Shown here: one piece after another, positions 1 to 8,549 of the stretch
How the letters are laid out: every line of letters begins with the position of its first letter
Position numbering within the stretch: the stretch's first letter is position 1
Assembly (NCBI RefSeq): GCF_030268685.1
Contig: NZ_BSRQ01000031.1
Location: 16,670 to 80,669, forward strand
Direction: 5' to 3'
Origin: Microtetraspora sp. NBRC 13810
GTDB lineage: Bacteria; Actinomycetota; Actinomycetes; Streptosporangiales; Streptosporangiaceae
Length of the DNA: 64,000 nt
Translations under genes and position numbers: made by a program
Notes under the pieces: generated by a model
Told to the model about the DNA's origin: nothing
Database searches by the model: none
Seen by the model: only the letters and a program-made list of their open reading frames with translations

Positions 1-1031
1 CCGAAGAGCACCGACTTGACCAGTGCGTTCCGGTCGATCGCGTAGCTGATCGCGCGCCGGACGTGGATGTCGTCGTAGGGCTTCTTCGTGTTGTTCATCA
101 TCACGTAGTCGGTGCGCGTGGAGGGGAACACGTCCACCTTGACGGTGCCGGAGGAGCGGAGCTGGTCCAGCGTGGAGAACGGCGGGTTCTCGTTGATGTC
201 GGCCTGGCCGCCCTGCACCATGAGGTTCCTGGTGTTGTCGTCCGGCACGACCTGCCAGGTCACGCTGTCCACCGCGGGCTTGCCCTGCTGCCAGTAGTGC
301 GGGTTCTTCTTCAGCGTCAGCGAGCTGCCCTTGGACCAGCTTCCCCACATGAACGGGCCGGTGCCGACCGGCGCGTTGTAGAAGTCGTCGGCCGACCTGC
401 CGCCGTAGTTCTTCGGCACGATGCCGTTGTTCGGGCAGGCCAGGTCGGCCAGCAGCGGCGCCCACGGGTACTTCGTGGTGATGACGACGGTGGACGCGTC
501 CGGCGCGGTGACCTTGTCGATCGCGCTGTTGATGAACTCCCATCCGCCTTTGGTCGAACCGGCTTTGTCAAGGGAGAATTTGACATCTTCGGCGGTGACC
601 GGTTGACCGTTGCTGAACAGCACTCCGGAACGCAGTTTGAACGTCCAGGTGAGCTTGTCGTCCGAGGTCGTGTAACTCTCGGCGAGCCACGGCTTGACGC
701 TCTTGCCGTCCGGGGCGTTGGTATAGAGCGTTTCGAAGATCTGCTGGAACACCCAGATCGACGCGTTGCTGAACACCATCGTGTTGTTCATGGAAACCGC
801 GTCCTGGCTGCGGACGATCTTCAGGTCGCCGCCGACCCGCTTCCCGCCGCCCCCGCCGCCACCTGCGGCGGTGTCGGTCCCGTCGCCGCCGCCTCCGCAG
901 GCGGCGAGCAGGCCGCTCACGCCCACCGCCCCGAACAGGCCCAGCGCGTGGCGGCGGCTCATGCGGTAACGGGAGAGCTGAGCGTGGACGGGACCGGGCA
1001 CCCGGCTGTCATTCTGATCGGAATTGGGCAT
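1..1031 (-). CDS. ABC transporter solute-binding lipoprotein, family 5 (3' end outside window)
   Basis: This is a secreted, lipid-anchored binding protein of the peptide/nickel (SBP_bac_5) type, expected to hand oligopeptides or similar amides to an ABC importer. The N terminus has twin arginines followed by a hydrophobic stretch and a lipobox LLAAC with Cys45, then a Gly-rich linker. The mature part shows family hallmarks: a segment with VTAEDVKFSL, a GTGPFMW segment, and HVRRAISYAIDR near the window edge. About 343 codons of the usual 500-550 are present and the C terminus runs off the left edge. The start is the ATG at 1031, preceded by a G-rich run; a second ATG at 962 would give a shorter, more typical signal peptide. 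It follows the peptidase operon in the same direction, so peptide uptake is the likely role. Substrate specificity is not visible. Confidence 0.9.
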   Translation of the reverse strand, partial: MPNSDQNDSRVPGPVHAQLSRYRMSRRHALGLFGAVGVSGLLAACGGGGDGTDTAAGGGGGGGKRVGGDLKIVRSQDAVSMNNTMVFSNASIWVFQQIFETLYTNAPDGKSVKPWLAESYTTSDDKLTWTFKLRSGVLFSNGQPVTAEDVKFSLDKAGSTKGGWEFINSAIDKVTAPDASTVVITTKYPWAPLLADLACPNNGIVPKNYGGRSADDFYNAPVGTGPFMWGSWSKGSSLTLKKNPHYWQQGKPAVDSVTWQVVPDDNTRNLMVQGGQADINENPPFSTLDQLRSSGTVKVDVFPSTRTDYVMMNNTKKPYDDIHVRRAISYAIDRNALVKSVLF

Positions 1032-1182
1032 GTTTTTGACCCCCAGGGGACATGGTCAATCAGCGCGGAACCCGCGATAAGGGCCGGCCCTGCCGCCGAA
1101 CGGCGGCTACCGACGGGCCTGACGGTATGAACTCGATGTGCCGGTCAGGCTACCTGGCCGTTACGGTCCTATTTCCGGACGT

Positions 1183-1200
1183 TGATAATAACTATTATCA
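1183..1200. promoter_or_regulatory. Perfect 8-bp inverted repeat upstream of the solute-binding protein gene
   Basis: TGATAATAACTATTATCA is a perfect palindrome (8-bp arms, 2-bp centre) in an AT-rich patch between the hydrolase stop (1226) and the solute-binding protein start (1031). Its right arm ends in TTATCAG when the next base is included, resembling the TATCAG half-sites at 4654 and 7612-7726. It may be an operator of the local GntR regulator; that is inference. Confidence 0.5.
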
Positions 1201-1225
1201 GTCATGCCAAATTGGCAGCAATCGT

Positions 1226-2077
1226 TCAGGTGACCTTCAGCTCGGGCAGTGCCTCGGCCAGGAAGTCGCGCATGGTCCGCTGGAAAAGATCGAATTCCTC
1301 GATCTGCGGCGAATGCCCGGACTTCTCGAAGACGACGAGCTTCGCGCCGGGGACGAGCGAGGCGATGGTCTCGGAGCAGGAGACCGGGGTGACCCAGTCG
1401 GTCCGGCCCACCGTCACCAGCGTCGGGCACCGCACGCCCGGCAGGGCCGGCTTCACGTCGTAGTTCGGCTCGTTGTACTGGAAGCACCAGTTGTGCGCCT
1501 CGTGCCGGTAGATCCCGGCCTCCACCCTGGCCGCCGCCTGAACCGGGTCGTACTCGTAGTCGTAGAGCGGGATCAGCTCGGCCCAGCACGCCTTCAGGTC
1601 GGCGTCGTCGCGGATGTTGCCGCTCCAGTACCGATGGAAGTTGTCCCAGTCGATCTCGACCCTGGTCTGGTTGCGGGCGTTCTCGAAGGCCAGCTCCAGG
1701 CTGGAGCCGTCCGGGGAGGTGTCCCGCAGGATCATCGCCCTGACCCGGTCCGGGTAGGCGATGGCGTACTCCATGGCGATGAAGCCGCCGTAGGAGCCGC
1801 CGGCGACGACGACCTGCTCCGCGCCGATCCACTCCCGCAGGCCGTCCACGTCCGCGGCCCACTGCTCGTGCGAGTACGGCGGGACGCCCTCGCTCAGGCC
1901 GCAGCCGCGGGCGTCGAAGACGACCACCCGGAACAGGTCGGCGAGCGGGCCGAAAGTGGCCTTCGGCTCGGCCAGTGAGCCGATCCCGCCGCCGCCGTGG
2001 TGCGCGATGAGGACCGGCCGGCCCGCCTCGCCCAGGACCTCGACGTTGAGGTCGGCACCGTTGATCTCGACGATCAC
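1226..2077 (-). CDS. Alpha/beta hydrolase, proline iminopeptidase-like
   Basis: A 283-residue cytosolic alpha/beta hydrolase with no signal peptide. The oxyanion-hole HGGGG lies near residue 28. The nucleophile elbow is GGSYGG (Ser in GxSxG), the acid is in GRTDW, and the catalytic His is in SGHSPQ, so the triad looks complete. Overall layout (cap region of about 100 residues between elbow and acid) fits proline iminopeptidases and related amide or ester hydrolases. The start is GTG at 2077 with AAAGG upstream. It lies 44 bases after the SDR gene, in line with the D-aminopeptidase and asparaginase genes, so it probably releases amino acids from imported peptides or amides. The exact substrate is unknown. 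Confidence 0.85.
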   Translation of the reverse strand: MIVEINGADLNVEVLGEAGRPVLIAHHGGGGIGSLAEPKATFGPLADLFRVVVFDARGCGLSEGVPPYSHEQWAADVDGLREWIGAEQVVVAGGSYGGFIAMEYAIAYPDRVRAMILRDTSPDGSSLELAFENARNQTRVEIDWDNFHRYWSGNIRDDADLKACWAELIPLYDYEYDPVQAAARVEAGIYRHEAHNWCFQYNEPNYDVKPALPGVRCPTLVTVGRTDWVTPVSCSETIASLVPGAKLVVFEKSGHSPQIEEFDLFQRTMRDFLAEALPELKVT

Positions 2078-2121
2078 GTGTACACCCGCCTTTCACGCGG
2101 TGGAGTTCGCAGGTCGCCGCC

Positions 2122-2820
2122 TCAGAAGAGGGAGTGCCCGCCGTCGATGGAGATGACCTGGCCGGTGATCCAGGAGGCGTCGGCCGAGGCGAAGAACTTG
2201 ACGCCGTTGGCGATGTCCTGGGCGGTGCCGAGCCGGCGCAGCGCGATGCCCTCGACGAGCGCGCGCTGCCCTTCCTCGCCGTAGCTCCGCCACTGCTTCT
2301 CGGTGGTCGGGTTGGAGCGGACGAAGCCCGGCGCGATGCAGTTCACCGTGATGCCGAACCGGCCCAGCTCGTGCGCCATCTGCCGGGTGAAGCCGATCTG
2401 TCCGGCCTTGGCGCCGGCGTACGCCTGGATGCCGGTGAGGCTGAAGCTGCGCCCGGCGCCGGAGGAGATGTTCACGATGCGCCCGCCGCCGGCCGCCTTC
2501 ATGCCCGGCACCACCGCCCGGGTGCACAGGAAGGTACTGGTCAGGTTGGCGTCGACGACGGCCCGCCAGTCCTCCTCGGACACCTCCTCCAGGGGACGGT
2601 GGACCTGGCCGACCACCCCGCCGGCGTTGTTCACCAGCACGTGGACCGGACCGATCCGGTCGACCAGCGCCGCCACCTGGGCGGCGTCCGTCACATCCGC
2701 CGTGTCCCGGTCGACGCGGTGCACGGCCGCGCCGAGCCGCTCCAGGGTGTCGGCGATCGCCGAGCCGATGCCCTGCGCCGTGCCGGTGACCAGCGCCGTC
2801 TTCCCCGCCAGCTCACTCAT
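2122..2820 (-). CDS. SDR-family NAD(P)-dependent oxidoreductase
   Basis: A 232-residue classical short-chain dehydrogenase. It shows the cofactor motif TGTAQGIG near residue 12, NNAGG at about 75, the catalytic Ser in NISSGAG, and the YAGAK catalytic Tyr/Lys motif. The C terminus has the usual ITGQVISIDGG. It probably interconverts an alcohol or hydroxy acid with a ketone as a step in the local catabolic pathway. The ATG at 2820 overlaps the stop of the M55 peptidase gene (ATGA), showing translational coupling. The longer open frame upstream is only the shadow of the preceding gene. Confidence 0.9.
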   Translation of the reverse strand: MSELAGKTALVTGTAQGIGSAIADTLERLGAAVHRVDRDTADVTDAAQVAALVDRIGPVHVLVNNAGGVVGQVHRPLEEVSEEDWRAVVDANLTSTFLCTRAVVPGMKAAGGGRIVNISSGAGRSFSLTGIQAYAGAKAGQIGFTRQMAHELGRFGITVNCIAPGFVRSNPTTEKQWRSYGEEGQRALVEGIALRRLGTAQDIANGVKFFASADASWITGQVISIDGGHSLF

Positions 2821-3641
2821 TCCGCGATGCCCCTGGTCAGCAGCACCGCGACGACGAACGTCTGGTAGAGCCGCAGCGGGTCGTCGTCGGTGATGGTCAC
2901 GGTCTTCTCGTCCACCCGCCGCACGCCGCGCAGCATGGCGGCCATCTCCGCGATGTCGCCGTTGCGGAACCGCACCTTCAGGGTGGCGGGCAGCTCGATC
3001 GCGGGCGGCCTGAAGTCGCCCAGCCGCTCCAGTGCCCGGCGCGCCCCGTCGTGGATCAGCTGACGGGCCCGCACCGGGTGCGGCGAGGCCGCGGCGAACC
3101 GGCTCACCGACTCCTTCACCACGACCGTCTCGATCCCCGGGCAGAACGGCTCCGCCTCCTCGCCGGTGGTCCGGTCCCCGGTGATCAGCACCACCGGCAC
3201 CCCGTGCCCCAGCGCGACGAGGGCGTTGATGCCGGACTCGCCGGCGATCGTGCCGTTGAGCCAGACGTCGGAGATCGCCCTCGGGTTGTACGTGTGCGAC
3301 AACGCGGAGGACGCCGAGCTCATCGAACCGTGGTAGGAGACGTAGAAGATCGCGTCGAAGGAGGAGTCCAGCCCCTCCATCATGTAGCGCGGCTTGTGCC
3401 GCCCGGACAGGTAAGCCGCCTCGCCGTGCAACTGGTCGGGCCGCAGGTTCTGCATGGTCGAGTGGGAGTCGTTGACCAGGAACTCCGTCGCGCCCGCGGC
3501 GGCGGCGCCGTCGATCGCGGCGTTCACCTCGGCCTGGAGCAGGCCCCGGTAGTACTCGTACTCCGGGCTCGGGCCGCTGCACTGGGACCAGTCGACGACG
3601 CCGGTCGTGCCTTCCATGTCGCTGGAGATGAAGACCTTCAC
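2817..3641 (-). CDS. M55 family D-aminopeptidase (DppA-like)
   Basis: A 274-residue member of the M55 zinc peptidases, which release N-terminal D-amino acids from short peptides; Bacillus DppA is the type enzyme and forms a decameric ring. The N-terminal metal motif SSDMEG is at residues 6-11. NDSHS follows near 60, YHGSM near 105, and the family segment around LNGTIAGESG near 130. The length matches the family. The start is a GTG that overlaps the upstream asparaginase stop (GTGA), and its own stop overlaps the SDR start (ATGA). With the iminopeptidase-like hydrolase and the solute-binding protein this points to use of D-residue-containing peptides, for example wall peptides or nonribosomal products. 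Confidence 0.92.
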   Translation of the reverse strand: MKVFISSDMEGTTGVVDWSQCSGPSPEYEYYRGLLQAEVNAAIDGAAAAGATEFLVNDSHSTMQNLRPDQLHGEAAYLSGRHKPRYMMEGLDSSFDAIFYVSYHGSMSSASSALSHTYNPRAISDVWLNGTIAGESGINALVALGHGVPVVLITGDRTTGEEAEPFCPGIETVVVKESVSRFAAASPHPVRARQLIHDGARRALERLGDFRPPAIELPATLKVRFRNGDIAEMAAMLRGVRRVDEKTVTITDDDPLRLYQTFVVAVLLTRGIAE

Positions 3642-4594
3642 AGCACACTCCTGTCGAGCATCGCCGGTTCGGTGTCGCCGGGTCTCATGACGGCGTACCT
3701 CGCGCCGGGCTGGGAGGCGGCGCCGCCGTGCCTGCCGTCCGGGGTGAGCGCGAGCACCCGCAGCTCGGCGCGGTACTCGTCGGGCAGGATGGCGGCGTCG
3801 GCGAGTGCCGCCCGGCAGGCCGCGGCCGGGTCCTCGCCCGCGCCGAGGAGGTCGACGACCCGGCGGGCGGTGCCGGCGCGCATGGACAGCTCGCCGCGCC
3901 CGGTGCAGGCGGCGCCGCCGGCCCGCAGGTCGCAGTAGTTGCCGGCGCCGGGGATCGCCGAGTCGCCCACCCGGCCGGGGTACTTCCACGGGTAGCCGCT
4001 GGTGCTGACCCCGACGCACATCTCGCCGTGCGCGTCCAGGGCGATGATGTTGATGGTGCCCCACGGCCCGTCGTGCGGGGCCATCCGGCGGACCAGTTCC
4101 AGCGCGGCGCGCCGGTAGAGCAGGTCGCCGTCCTGGGCGGCGGTGTTCTCGCCCTCCACCGACTCCTCGCCGGCCTGGAGCAGCGTCTCCCGCCACATCT
4201 TCTCGGCCTCGGGGGTGAGCAGCTCGGCGGTGCCGAAGCCGCACTCGGCGGCGAAGGTGGCGGCGCCCTCGCCGACCAGCAGGCCGTGCTGCGGCAGCCG
4301 GTCGAGGACGGCCCTGGCCACCGAGATCGGGTTGGGGTAGCCGCGCAGGCCGGCCACGGCGCCGAAGGCGCGGGAGGAGCCGATCATCAGTGACGCGTCC
4401 AGCTCGACCTCGCCGCGGGCGTTGGGCAGCCCGCCGGTGCCGACGTAGTGGTCGGCGGTGTTGTCCTCGCAGACCCGCATCGCGGCCTCCACCGCGTCGA
4501 TGGCGCTGCCGCCGCGGGCGAGGATCTCGACCCCCGCCGGCAGCCCGACCTCGCTGCGCTCACTGCCGATCATGACTGGTGTGGATTCAGGCAT
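3638..4594 (-). CDS. Isoaspartyl peptidase / glycosylasparaginase-type Ntn hydrolase
   Basis: A 318-residue N-terminal-nucleophile hydrolase of the plant-type asparaginase/aspartylglucosaminidase family, which matures by self-cleavage before a threonine. The likely nucleophile is Thr180 in WGTIN, where the family usually has a (D/G)T(I/V)G motif. The substrate-binding segment with GRVGDS and IPGAG lies near 207-217, and CTGRGE follows. Members hydrolyse the side-chain amide of asparagine, isoaspartyl dipeptides or Asn-linked sugars; which applies here cannot be told. It is the first gene of the minus operon, reading away from the ketopantoate-reductase/amidase gene, and couples to the M55 gene through a GTGA overlap. 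Confidence 0.9.
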   Translation of the reverse strand: MPESTPVMIGSERSEVGLPAGVEILARGGSAIDAVEAAMRVCEDNTADHYVGTGGLPNARGEVELDASLMIGSSRAFGAVAGLRGYPNPISVARAVLDRLPQHGLLVGEGAATFAAECGFGTAELLTPEAEKMWRETLLQAGEESVEGENTAAQDGDLLYRRAALELVRRMAPHDGPWGTINIIALDAHGEMCVGVSTSGYPWKYPGRVGDSAIPGAGNYCDLRAGGAACTGRGELSMRAGTARRVVDLLGAGEDPAAACRAALADAAILPDEYRAELRVLALTPDGRHGGAASQPGARYAVMRPGDTEPAMLDRSVL

Positions 4595-4653
4595 GTTCCT
4601 CCGTCCGGGTCGCCCTGGAACCGTCGCAACCTCGTGGAACGCAGCCTAGACAT

Positions 4654-4665
4654 CTGACATATCAG
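4654..4665. promoter_or_regulatory. Candidate GntR operator in the divergent promoter region
   Basis: CTGACATATCAG is a near-palindrome in the 107-bp gap between the divergent asparaginase and ketopantoate-reductase/amidase genes. The core ACATATCAGT recurs exactly at 7718, upstream of the GntR gene. Shared sequence and position suggest control of both operons by that regulator. Confidence 0.5.
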
Positions 4666-4701
4666 TTGTCGACAAGTTGTTGATGACAGGTATGCCATGC
4701 G

Positions 4702-6846
4702 ATGGTGGACGGCATGCGCTTCACCATCATCGGCAGCGGGGCCATCGGCGGCACGGTCGGCGCCCACCTGGCCCGCGACGGCCACGACGTGCTCTTCTGC
4801 GACGCGGACGCCGCCCACGTCGCCGCGATGAACGAGGGCGGCCTGCACATCGAGGGACCGGTGGACGCCTTCACCGTGCCCGCCCGCGCGGTGCTCCCCG
4901 GCGACCTGCCCGACCGGCTGGACCGGGTCGTCATCGCCGTCAAGTCACACCACACCGAGGCCGCCGCCGCGCTCGTCGCCGGCCGCCTCGCCCCTGGCGG
5001 CTACGTGCTCTCGCTGCAGAACGGCCTCACCATGGACGTCCTGGAGGAGGTCGTGGGCGCGGACCGCCTCGTCGTGGGCTTCGTCAACTTCGGCGCCGAC
5101 TACCTCGCCCCCGGCCGGATCCTGCACGGCAACGTGGCGACGTTCCGGATCGGCGAGCAGTCGGGCGAGGTCACGCCCAGGGTCGAGGAGCTCGTCAGGG
5201 CACTGCCGTGGGCGGAGGCCACCGGCAACATCAACGGATACCGGTGGGCGAAGGAGGCGTACGGGGCGATGCTCTTCGCCACCGCCGTCTCCGATCTGTC
5301 CATCGCCGACGCGCTGGACGACCCGGCGTACCGGCCGCTGATGCTCGGGCTGGCCCGGGAGGTGCTGGCGCAGTCGCCGGTGACGCCCGAGCCGTTCGAC
5401 GGGTTCGACCCGGACGACCTGGAAGGGTCGATCGACCGGCTGGTGACGTTCAACCGGGCGAGCGCGAAGAGTCACAGCGGCGTCTACCGCGACCTGGCCG
5501 TGCGCAGAAGGCCCACCGAGGTCGGCGACCTGGACGAGCTGGCCGGGCCGCTGACCAAGCACGTCGCGGCGGTGATCCGCGCGATCGAGCGCGGCGAACG
5601 GCGCTGCGAGCGGGCCAACCTCGACCTCCTGGCCGCCTACGAGCGGGCCGAACGGCTGGGCCGGCCGCTCAACGCCGTCGTCGCGCTGCCGCCCGCCCCG
5701 GCGCGCGCGGCGGACGGCCCGCTGCTGGGCACCCCGGTGGCGGTCAAGGACATGATCGACATCGCCGGTCTGCCGCGCGGCAACGGCAACCCGGCCGCGA
5801 TGGCGGGCCCGCCGGCCGCCGCCGACGCCCCGGTCGTCGCCCGGCTGCGGGCCGCCGCCGCCGACGTCTTCGCGACGGCGAGCCTGCTGGAGTACGCGGC
5901 CGGCGCGCCGCACCCTGACCTGCCGGAGGCGCGCAACCCGGTCGATCCGGCGTTCACCGCGGGCGGCTCCAGCGGCGGTTCCGCCGCGCTGGTCGGGGCG
6001 GGGGTCTGCGTCGCGGCGCTCGGCACCGACACCGGCGGCTCCATCCGGGTGCCGGCGCACTACTGCGACGTCGTCGGCGTCAAGCCGAGCGCCGGCCTGG
6101 TCCCGCTGGACGGCGTCGAAGCGCTCGCGCCCAGCCTGGACACACTCGGCGTGCTCGCCGCCGACGTGCCGACCGCCCGCCGGGTGCTGGCGGTGATCGC
6201 CGGCCGCCCGCTGGACGCCCCGCCGCCCGCCGGTCCTCCGGCCGGTCCGCTGCGCCTGGGACTGCTCGCCGACCAGCTCGGCCACCCCGGCGTCGAGCCC
6301 GCGGTCCGCGCCGTGCTCCAGGAGGCGGTCGAGGCGCTGCGCCGGGCCGGTCACCAGGTGGTGGAGCTGGACGGCGCGCCGCTCGCCGCGCTCAACGACG
6401 TGTTCGGCCCGATCGTGCTGCACGAGGCGTGGCAGGTGCACGGCGCGCGGTGCCTCGCCGATCCCGGCCACTACGGCGCGACGACCCTGCGCCTGCTCCG
6501 TGAGGCGGCGACCGTGGACGAGGCGGCCTACCTGGCGGCGCTGCGCCGCCGCGACGAGCTGCTCCCGGCCGCCGCCGCCCTGCTCGACGGGGTGGACGCG
6601 CTGATCGGCCCGGCCGTGGCCTACCCGGCCCCGGAGCTGACCCCGCCCATCGACACCGCGGAGGGCGAGCTGGAAGGGCTCTTCACCGGGCCCTACAACG
6701 TCACCGGGCAACCGGCGATCTCGCTGCCGGCCGGCCGTACGGATGCCGGGGCGCCGGTCGGGCTCCAGCTCGCCGGGGCGGCCGGCGCGGACGCCGCGCT
6801 GCTCGCGGTCGCCGAGAAGGTCGCCGCCGCCCTCGCCGTGCGGTGA
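4702..6846 (+). CDS. Ketopantoate reductase-amidase fusion protein
   Basis: A 714-residue two-domain protein. Residues 1-300 are a 2-dehydropantoate 2-reductase-like dehydrogenase: GSGAIGG nucleotide loop at 11-17, LQNGL at 105-109 (substrate Asn), Lys184 in WAKEAYG, and Glu273 in the C-terminal helical domain. Residues 320-714 are an amidase-signature hydrolase: Lys349 in VAVKD, Ser423 in GGSSGG, and Ser447 in DTGGS, the 24-residue spacing typical of the Ser-cisSer-Lys triad. Both catalytic sets look intact. The frame is continuous without a stop between domains. It reads divergently from the asparaginase operon and shares a candidate operator with it. It may oxidise or reduce a 2-oxo or 2-hydroxy acid and cleave an amide of the same compound. 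An internal ATG at 4714 is an alternative start. Confidence 0.9.
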   Translation: MVDGMRFTIIGSGAIGGTVGAHLARDGHDVLFCDADAAHVAAMNEGGLHIEGPVDAFTVPARAVLPGDLPDRLDRVVIAVKSHHTEAAAALVAGRLAPGGYVLSLQNGLTMDVLEEVVGADRLVVGFVNFGADYLAPGRILHGNVATFRIGEQSGEVTPRVEELVRALPWAEATGNINGYRWAKEAYGAMLFATAVSDLSIADALDDPAYRPLMLGLAREVLAQSPVTPEPFDGFDPDDLEGSIDRLVTFNRASAKSHSGVYRDLAVRRRPTEVGDLDELAGPLTKHVAAVIRAIERGERRCERANLDLLAAYERAERLGRPLNAVVALPPAPARAADGPLLGTPVAVKDMIDIAGLPRGNGNPAAMAGPPAAADAPVVARLRAAAADVFATASLLEYAAGAPHPDLPEARNPVDPAFTAGGSSGGSAALVGAGVCVAALGTDTGGSIRVPAHYCDVVGVKPSAGLVPLDGVEALAPSLDTLGVLAADVPTARRVLAVIAGRPLDAPPPAGPPAGPLRLGLLADQLGHPGVEPAVRAVLQEAVEALRRAGHQVVELDGAPLAALNDVFGPIVLHEAWQVHGARCLADPGHYGATTLRLLREAATVDEAAYLAALRRRDELLPAAAALLDGVDALIGPAVAYPAPELTPPIDTAEGELEGLFTGPYNVTGQPAISLPAGRTDAGAPVGLQLAGAAGADAALLAVAEKVAAALAVR

Positions 6847-6860
6847 GGGCGGGCCGCGGG

Positions 6861-7574
6861 TCAGAAGAGATTCTGCAGGCTGGCGCGTGACGTGCCGACC
6901 AGGTGGCGGATCTCCCGCTCGGCGGCGTCGGGATCGCGCCGCCGCAGCGCCTGGAGCAGCGTCTCGTGTGGCTGGATGTGCCCGTCGGTCACCATGCGGT
7001 TGCGGTGGCAGTAACGCCAGAAGCGCAGGTTGTGCAGGTGCAGCGACTCGGCCAGCGGGCCGAGGAAGTCGTTGCGGACCATCTCGGCGAGACGCACGTG
7101 CGCCTCGTGGTCACGCGCCAGGAAGTGCAGGTAGTCACCGGTCGCCCCGGCCTCGTCGACCGCCTTGAACAGCATGGTCAGCTCTTCCAGCTCGGCGTCG
7201 GAGACCTTGCCGCACAGCTCGCGGACGAGGCCCGTCTCCACGATCAGCCGGGCCTCCATCAGGTTGAGCACCTCGGTGAGACTGAGGTTGGCGATCACCA
7301 TGCCGCGGCGCGGGATCACCCAGATGAAGCGCTCCTGGGCGAGCCGGGCGACCGCCTCCCTGATCGGCATCCGGCCGATGCCGAGCGCCTTGGAGAGCTG
7401 CAACTCGTTGACCATCTCGCCGGGAGGATAGGTGAGGTCGACGATGCGCGCCCTCAGCTCCTGGTAGGCGGTCTGGCTCACCCGCGCCGGCGGCTCCGGC
7501 GACGGCACGGCTCCCAGCTCTGCCGGCGTGCTGGGCACGGGCTGGGACCGCGTCTGTCCGGACATGATGATCAA
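6861..7574 (-). CDS. GntR-family transcriptional regulator, FCD subfamily
   Basis: A 237-residue FadR-type regulator. Residues 35-105 form the winged helix-turn-helix (YQELRARIV, then GRMPIREAVARL for the recognition helix). The rest is an all-helical FCD ligand-binding domain, which usually binds small carboxylic acids through metal-coordinating His/Asp residues. It is convergent with the fusion gene, 14 bases away. Inverted TATCA repeats upstream suggest autoregulation, and the same half-sites occur before the peptidase operon. The start ATG at 7574 could instead be the ATG at 7565. Confidence 0.92.
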   Translation of the reverse strand: MIIMSGQTRSQPVPSTPAELGAVPSPEPPARVSQTAYQELRARIVDLTYPPGEMVNELQLSKALGIGRMPIREAVARLAQERFIWVIPRRGMVIANLSLTEVLNLMEARLIVETGLVRELCGKVSDAELEELTMLFKAVDEAGATGDYLHFLARDHEAHVRLAEMVRNDFLGPLAESLHLHNLRFWRYCHRNRMVTDGHIQPHETLLQALRRRDPDAAEREIRHLVGTSRASLQNLF

Positions 7575-7611
7575 CCTCGTCCAAGCTCTCGGGGCGCCGG
7601 GGGCATCCAGA

Positions 7612-7638
7612 AATATCAGATGGAATCCCTTTGATATT
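7612..7638. promoter_or_regulatory. Inverted repeat, candidate GntR autoregulatory operator
   Basis: AATATCA at 7612-7618 and TGATATT at 7632-7638 form a perfect 7-bp inverted repeat with a 13-bp spacer, 38 bases before the GntR start. A third related half-site, ACATATCAG, lies at 7718-7726. Confidence 0.5.
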
Positions 7639-7717
7639 ACAGGGCGAGGATACCTGACGGAGGCCGGTCAGAACGACACGGAAAGGACCTCGAACTAAAG
7701 AGCAATATTCTGCCCGG

Positions 7718-7726
7718 ACATATCAG
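7718..7726. promoter_or_regulatory. ACATATCAG half-site
   Basis: The nonamer ACATATCAG, followed by T, repeats the core of the site at 4654-4665. It lies further upstream of the GntR gene and may be a second binding site. Confidence 0.35.
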
Positions 7727-7887
7727 TGCCGTAATTCACTTCGAAGCCGGGAATCCGCCGCGATAAGCGCTGTGCCGGCCACTCGTCATCCGAGGCAAGC
7801 CGAAGTGAGGTGACCTTCGCCGCCTGCGACGCCTCGCGGATGTCACGCGAACGCCAGGCGTCGCCGGCGTGCCTGTAGCGTCGTGCC

Positions 7888-8514
7888 GTGCCGATTCAAC
7901 GCCTCGCGTTCGTGGCTCCTCTCGACGAGGACGACGACGTCGAATGGGACGCGGACGGCGGGTGGTGTCACGTCGTGGCCGGCCATCCGTTCGTTGCGTT
8001 CGCCGCAGAGCAGGGATGGGAGTCGATGCCCTTGCCCGAGTCGTACGAGGACGGCGACCGCGCCGTGTGCGCCTGGCGCACCGCGGACGGCACACTCGTA
8101 CGGCTGACGCTGGACACGGTCATCGCGGTGACTCTTGTCGAGCTGCAGGGTGACTCGACCACGGCGACGGAGGCGATGATCCGGTCAGTCTGGGAGTGCC
8201 GGACCTGTGCCGAAGCGCTGTCCATGCTCGCCCTGGTAAGCACGCTCGGGACCGCGCAGGCCAGGCGGGAGCTCCGGTCGCTGGCCGCCACCGGGCCGGC
8301 GGATCCGGATCCACGAGTGGTCCGGGCGGTCGAGGCCGCGGTCCACGACGCGCGACCTGCGGTGCGTTCGGAGGCGATGACGGTCGTCCGGTACCTCAAG
8401 TGGCAGGAGTTCCGCCCCAGTGTGGAACACCTTGTGCGCGTGGAAGCTGACGATGCGGTCGGGTCGAACACGCGTTTCCTGCTGGACATGATGAGGCAGG
8501 CGGCCGGCACCTGA
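7888..8514 (+). CDS. Hypothetical protein
   Basis: A 208-residue protein of unrecognised family starting at GTG 7888. It is acidic near the N terminus (DEDDDVEWDAD). The second half looks like short helical pairs of the HEAT or armadillo kind (for example LVSTLGTAQARRELRSLAA), which suggests a protein-binding role only. There is no signal peptide or membrane segment. It stands alone between the GntR control region and the SARP/monooxygenase relic. Codon use is normal for the window, so I think it is a real gene. Confidence 0.75.
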   Translation: MPIQRLAFVAPLDEDDDVEWDADGGWCHVVAGHPFVAFAAEQGWESMPLPESYEDGDRAVCAWRTADGTLVRLTLDTVIAVTLVELQGDSTTATEAMIRSVWECRTCAEALSMLALVSTLGTAQARRELRSLAATGPADPDPRVVRAVEAAVHDARPAVRSEAMTVVRYLKWQEFRPSVEHLVRVEADDAVGSNTRFLLDMMRQAAGT

Positions 8515-8549
8515 CCGTCAGGCCGCCGGCAGGGTGGACAATCGACGCC

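Larger units (their letters stand above)
7575..7887. other. Intergenic control region of the GntR gene
   Basis: This 313-bp stretch is AT-rich for the window and holds the TATCA-type sites at 7612-7638 and 7718-7726. No convincing gene is seen in it. Confidence 0.6.
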
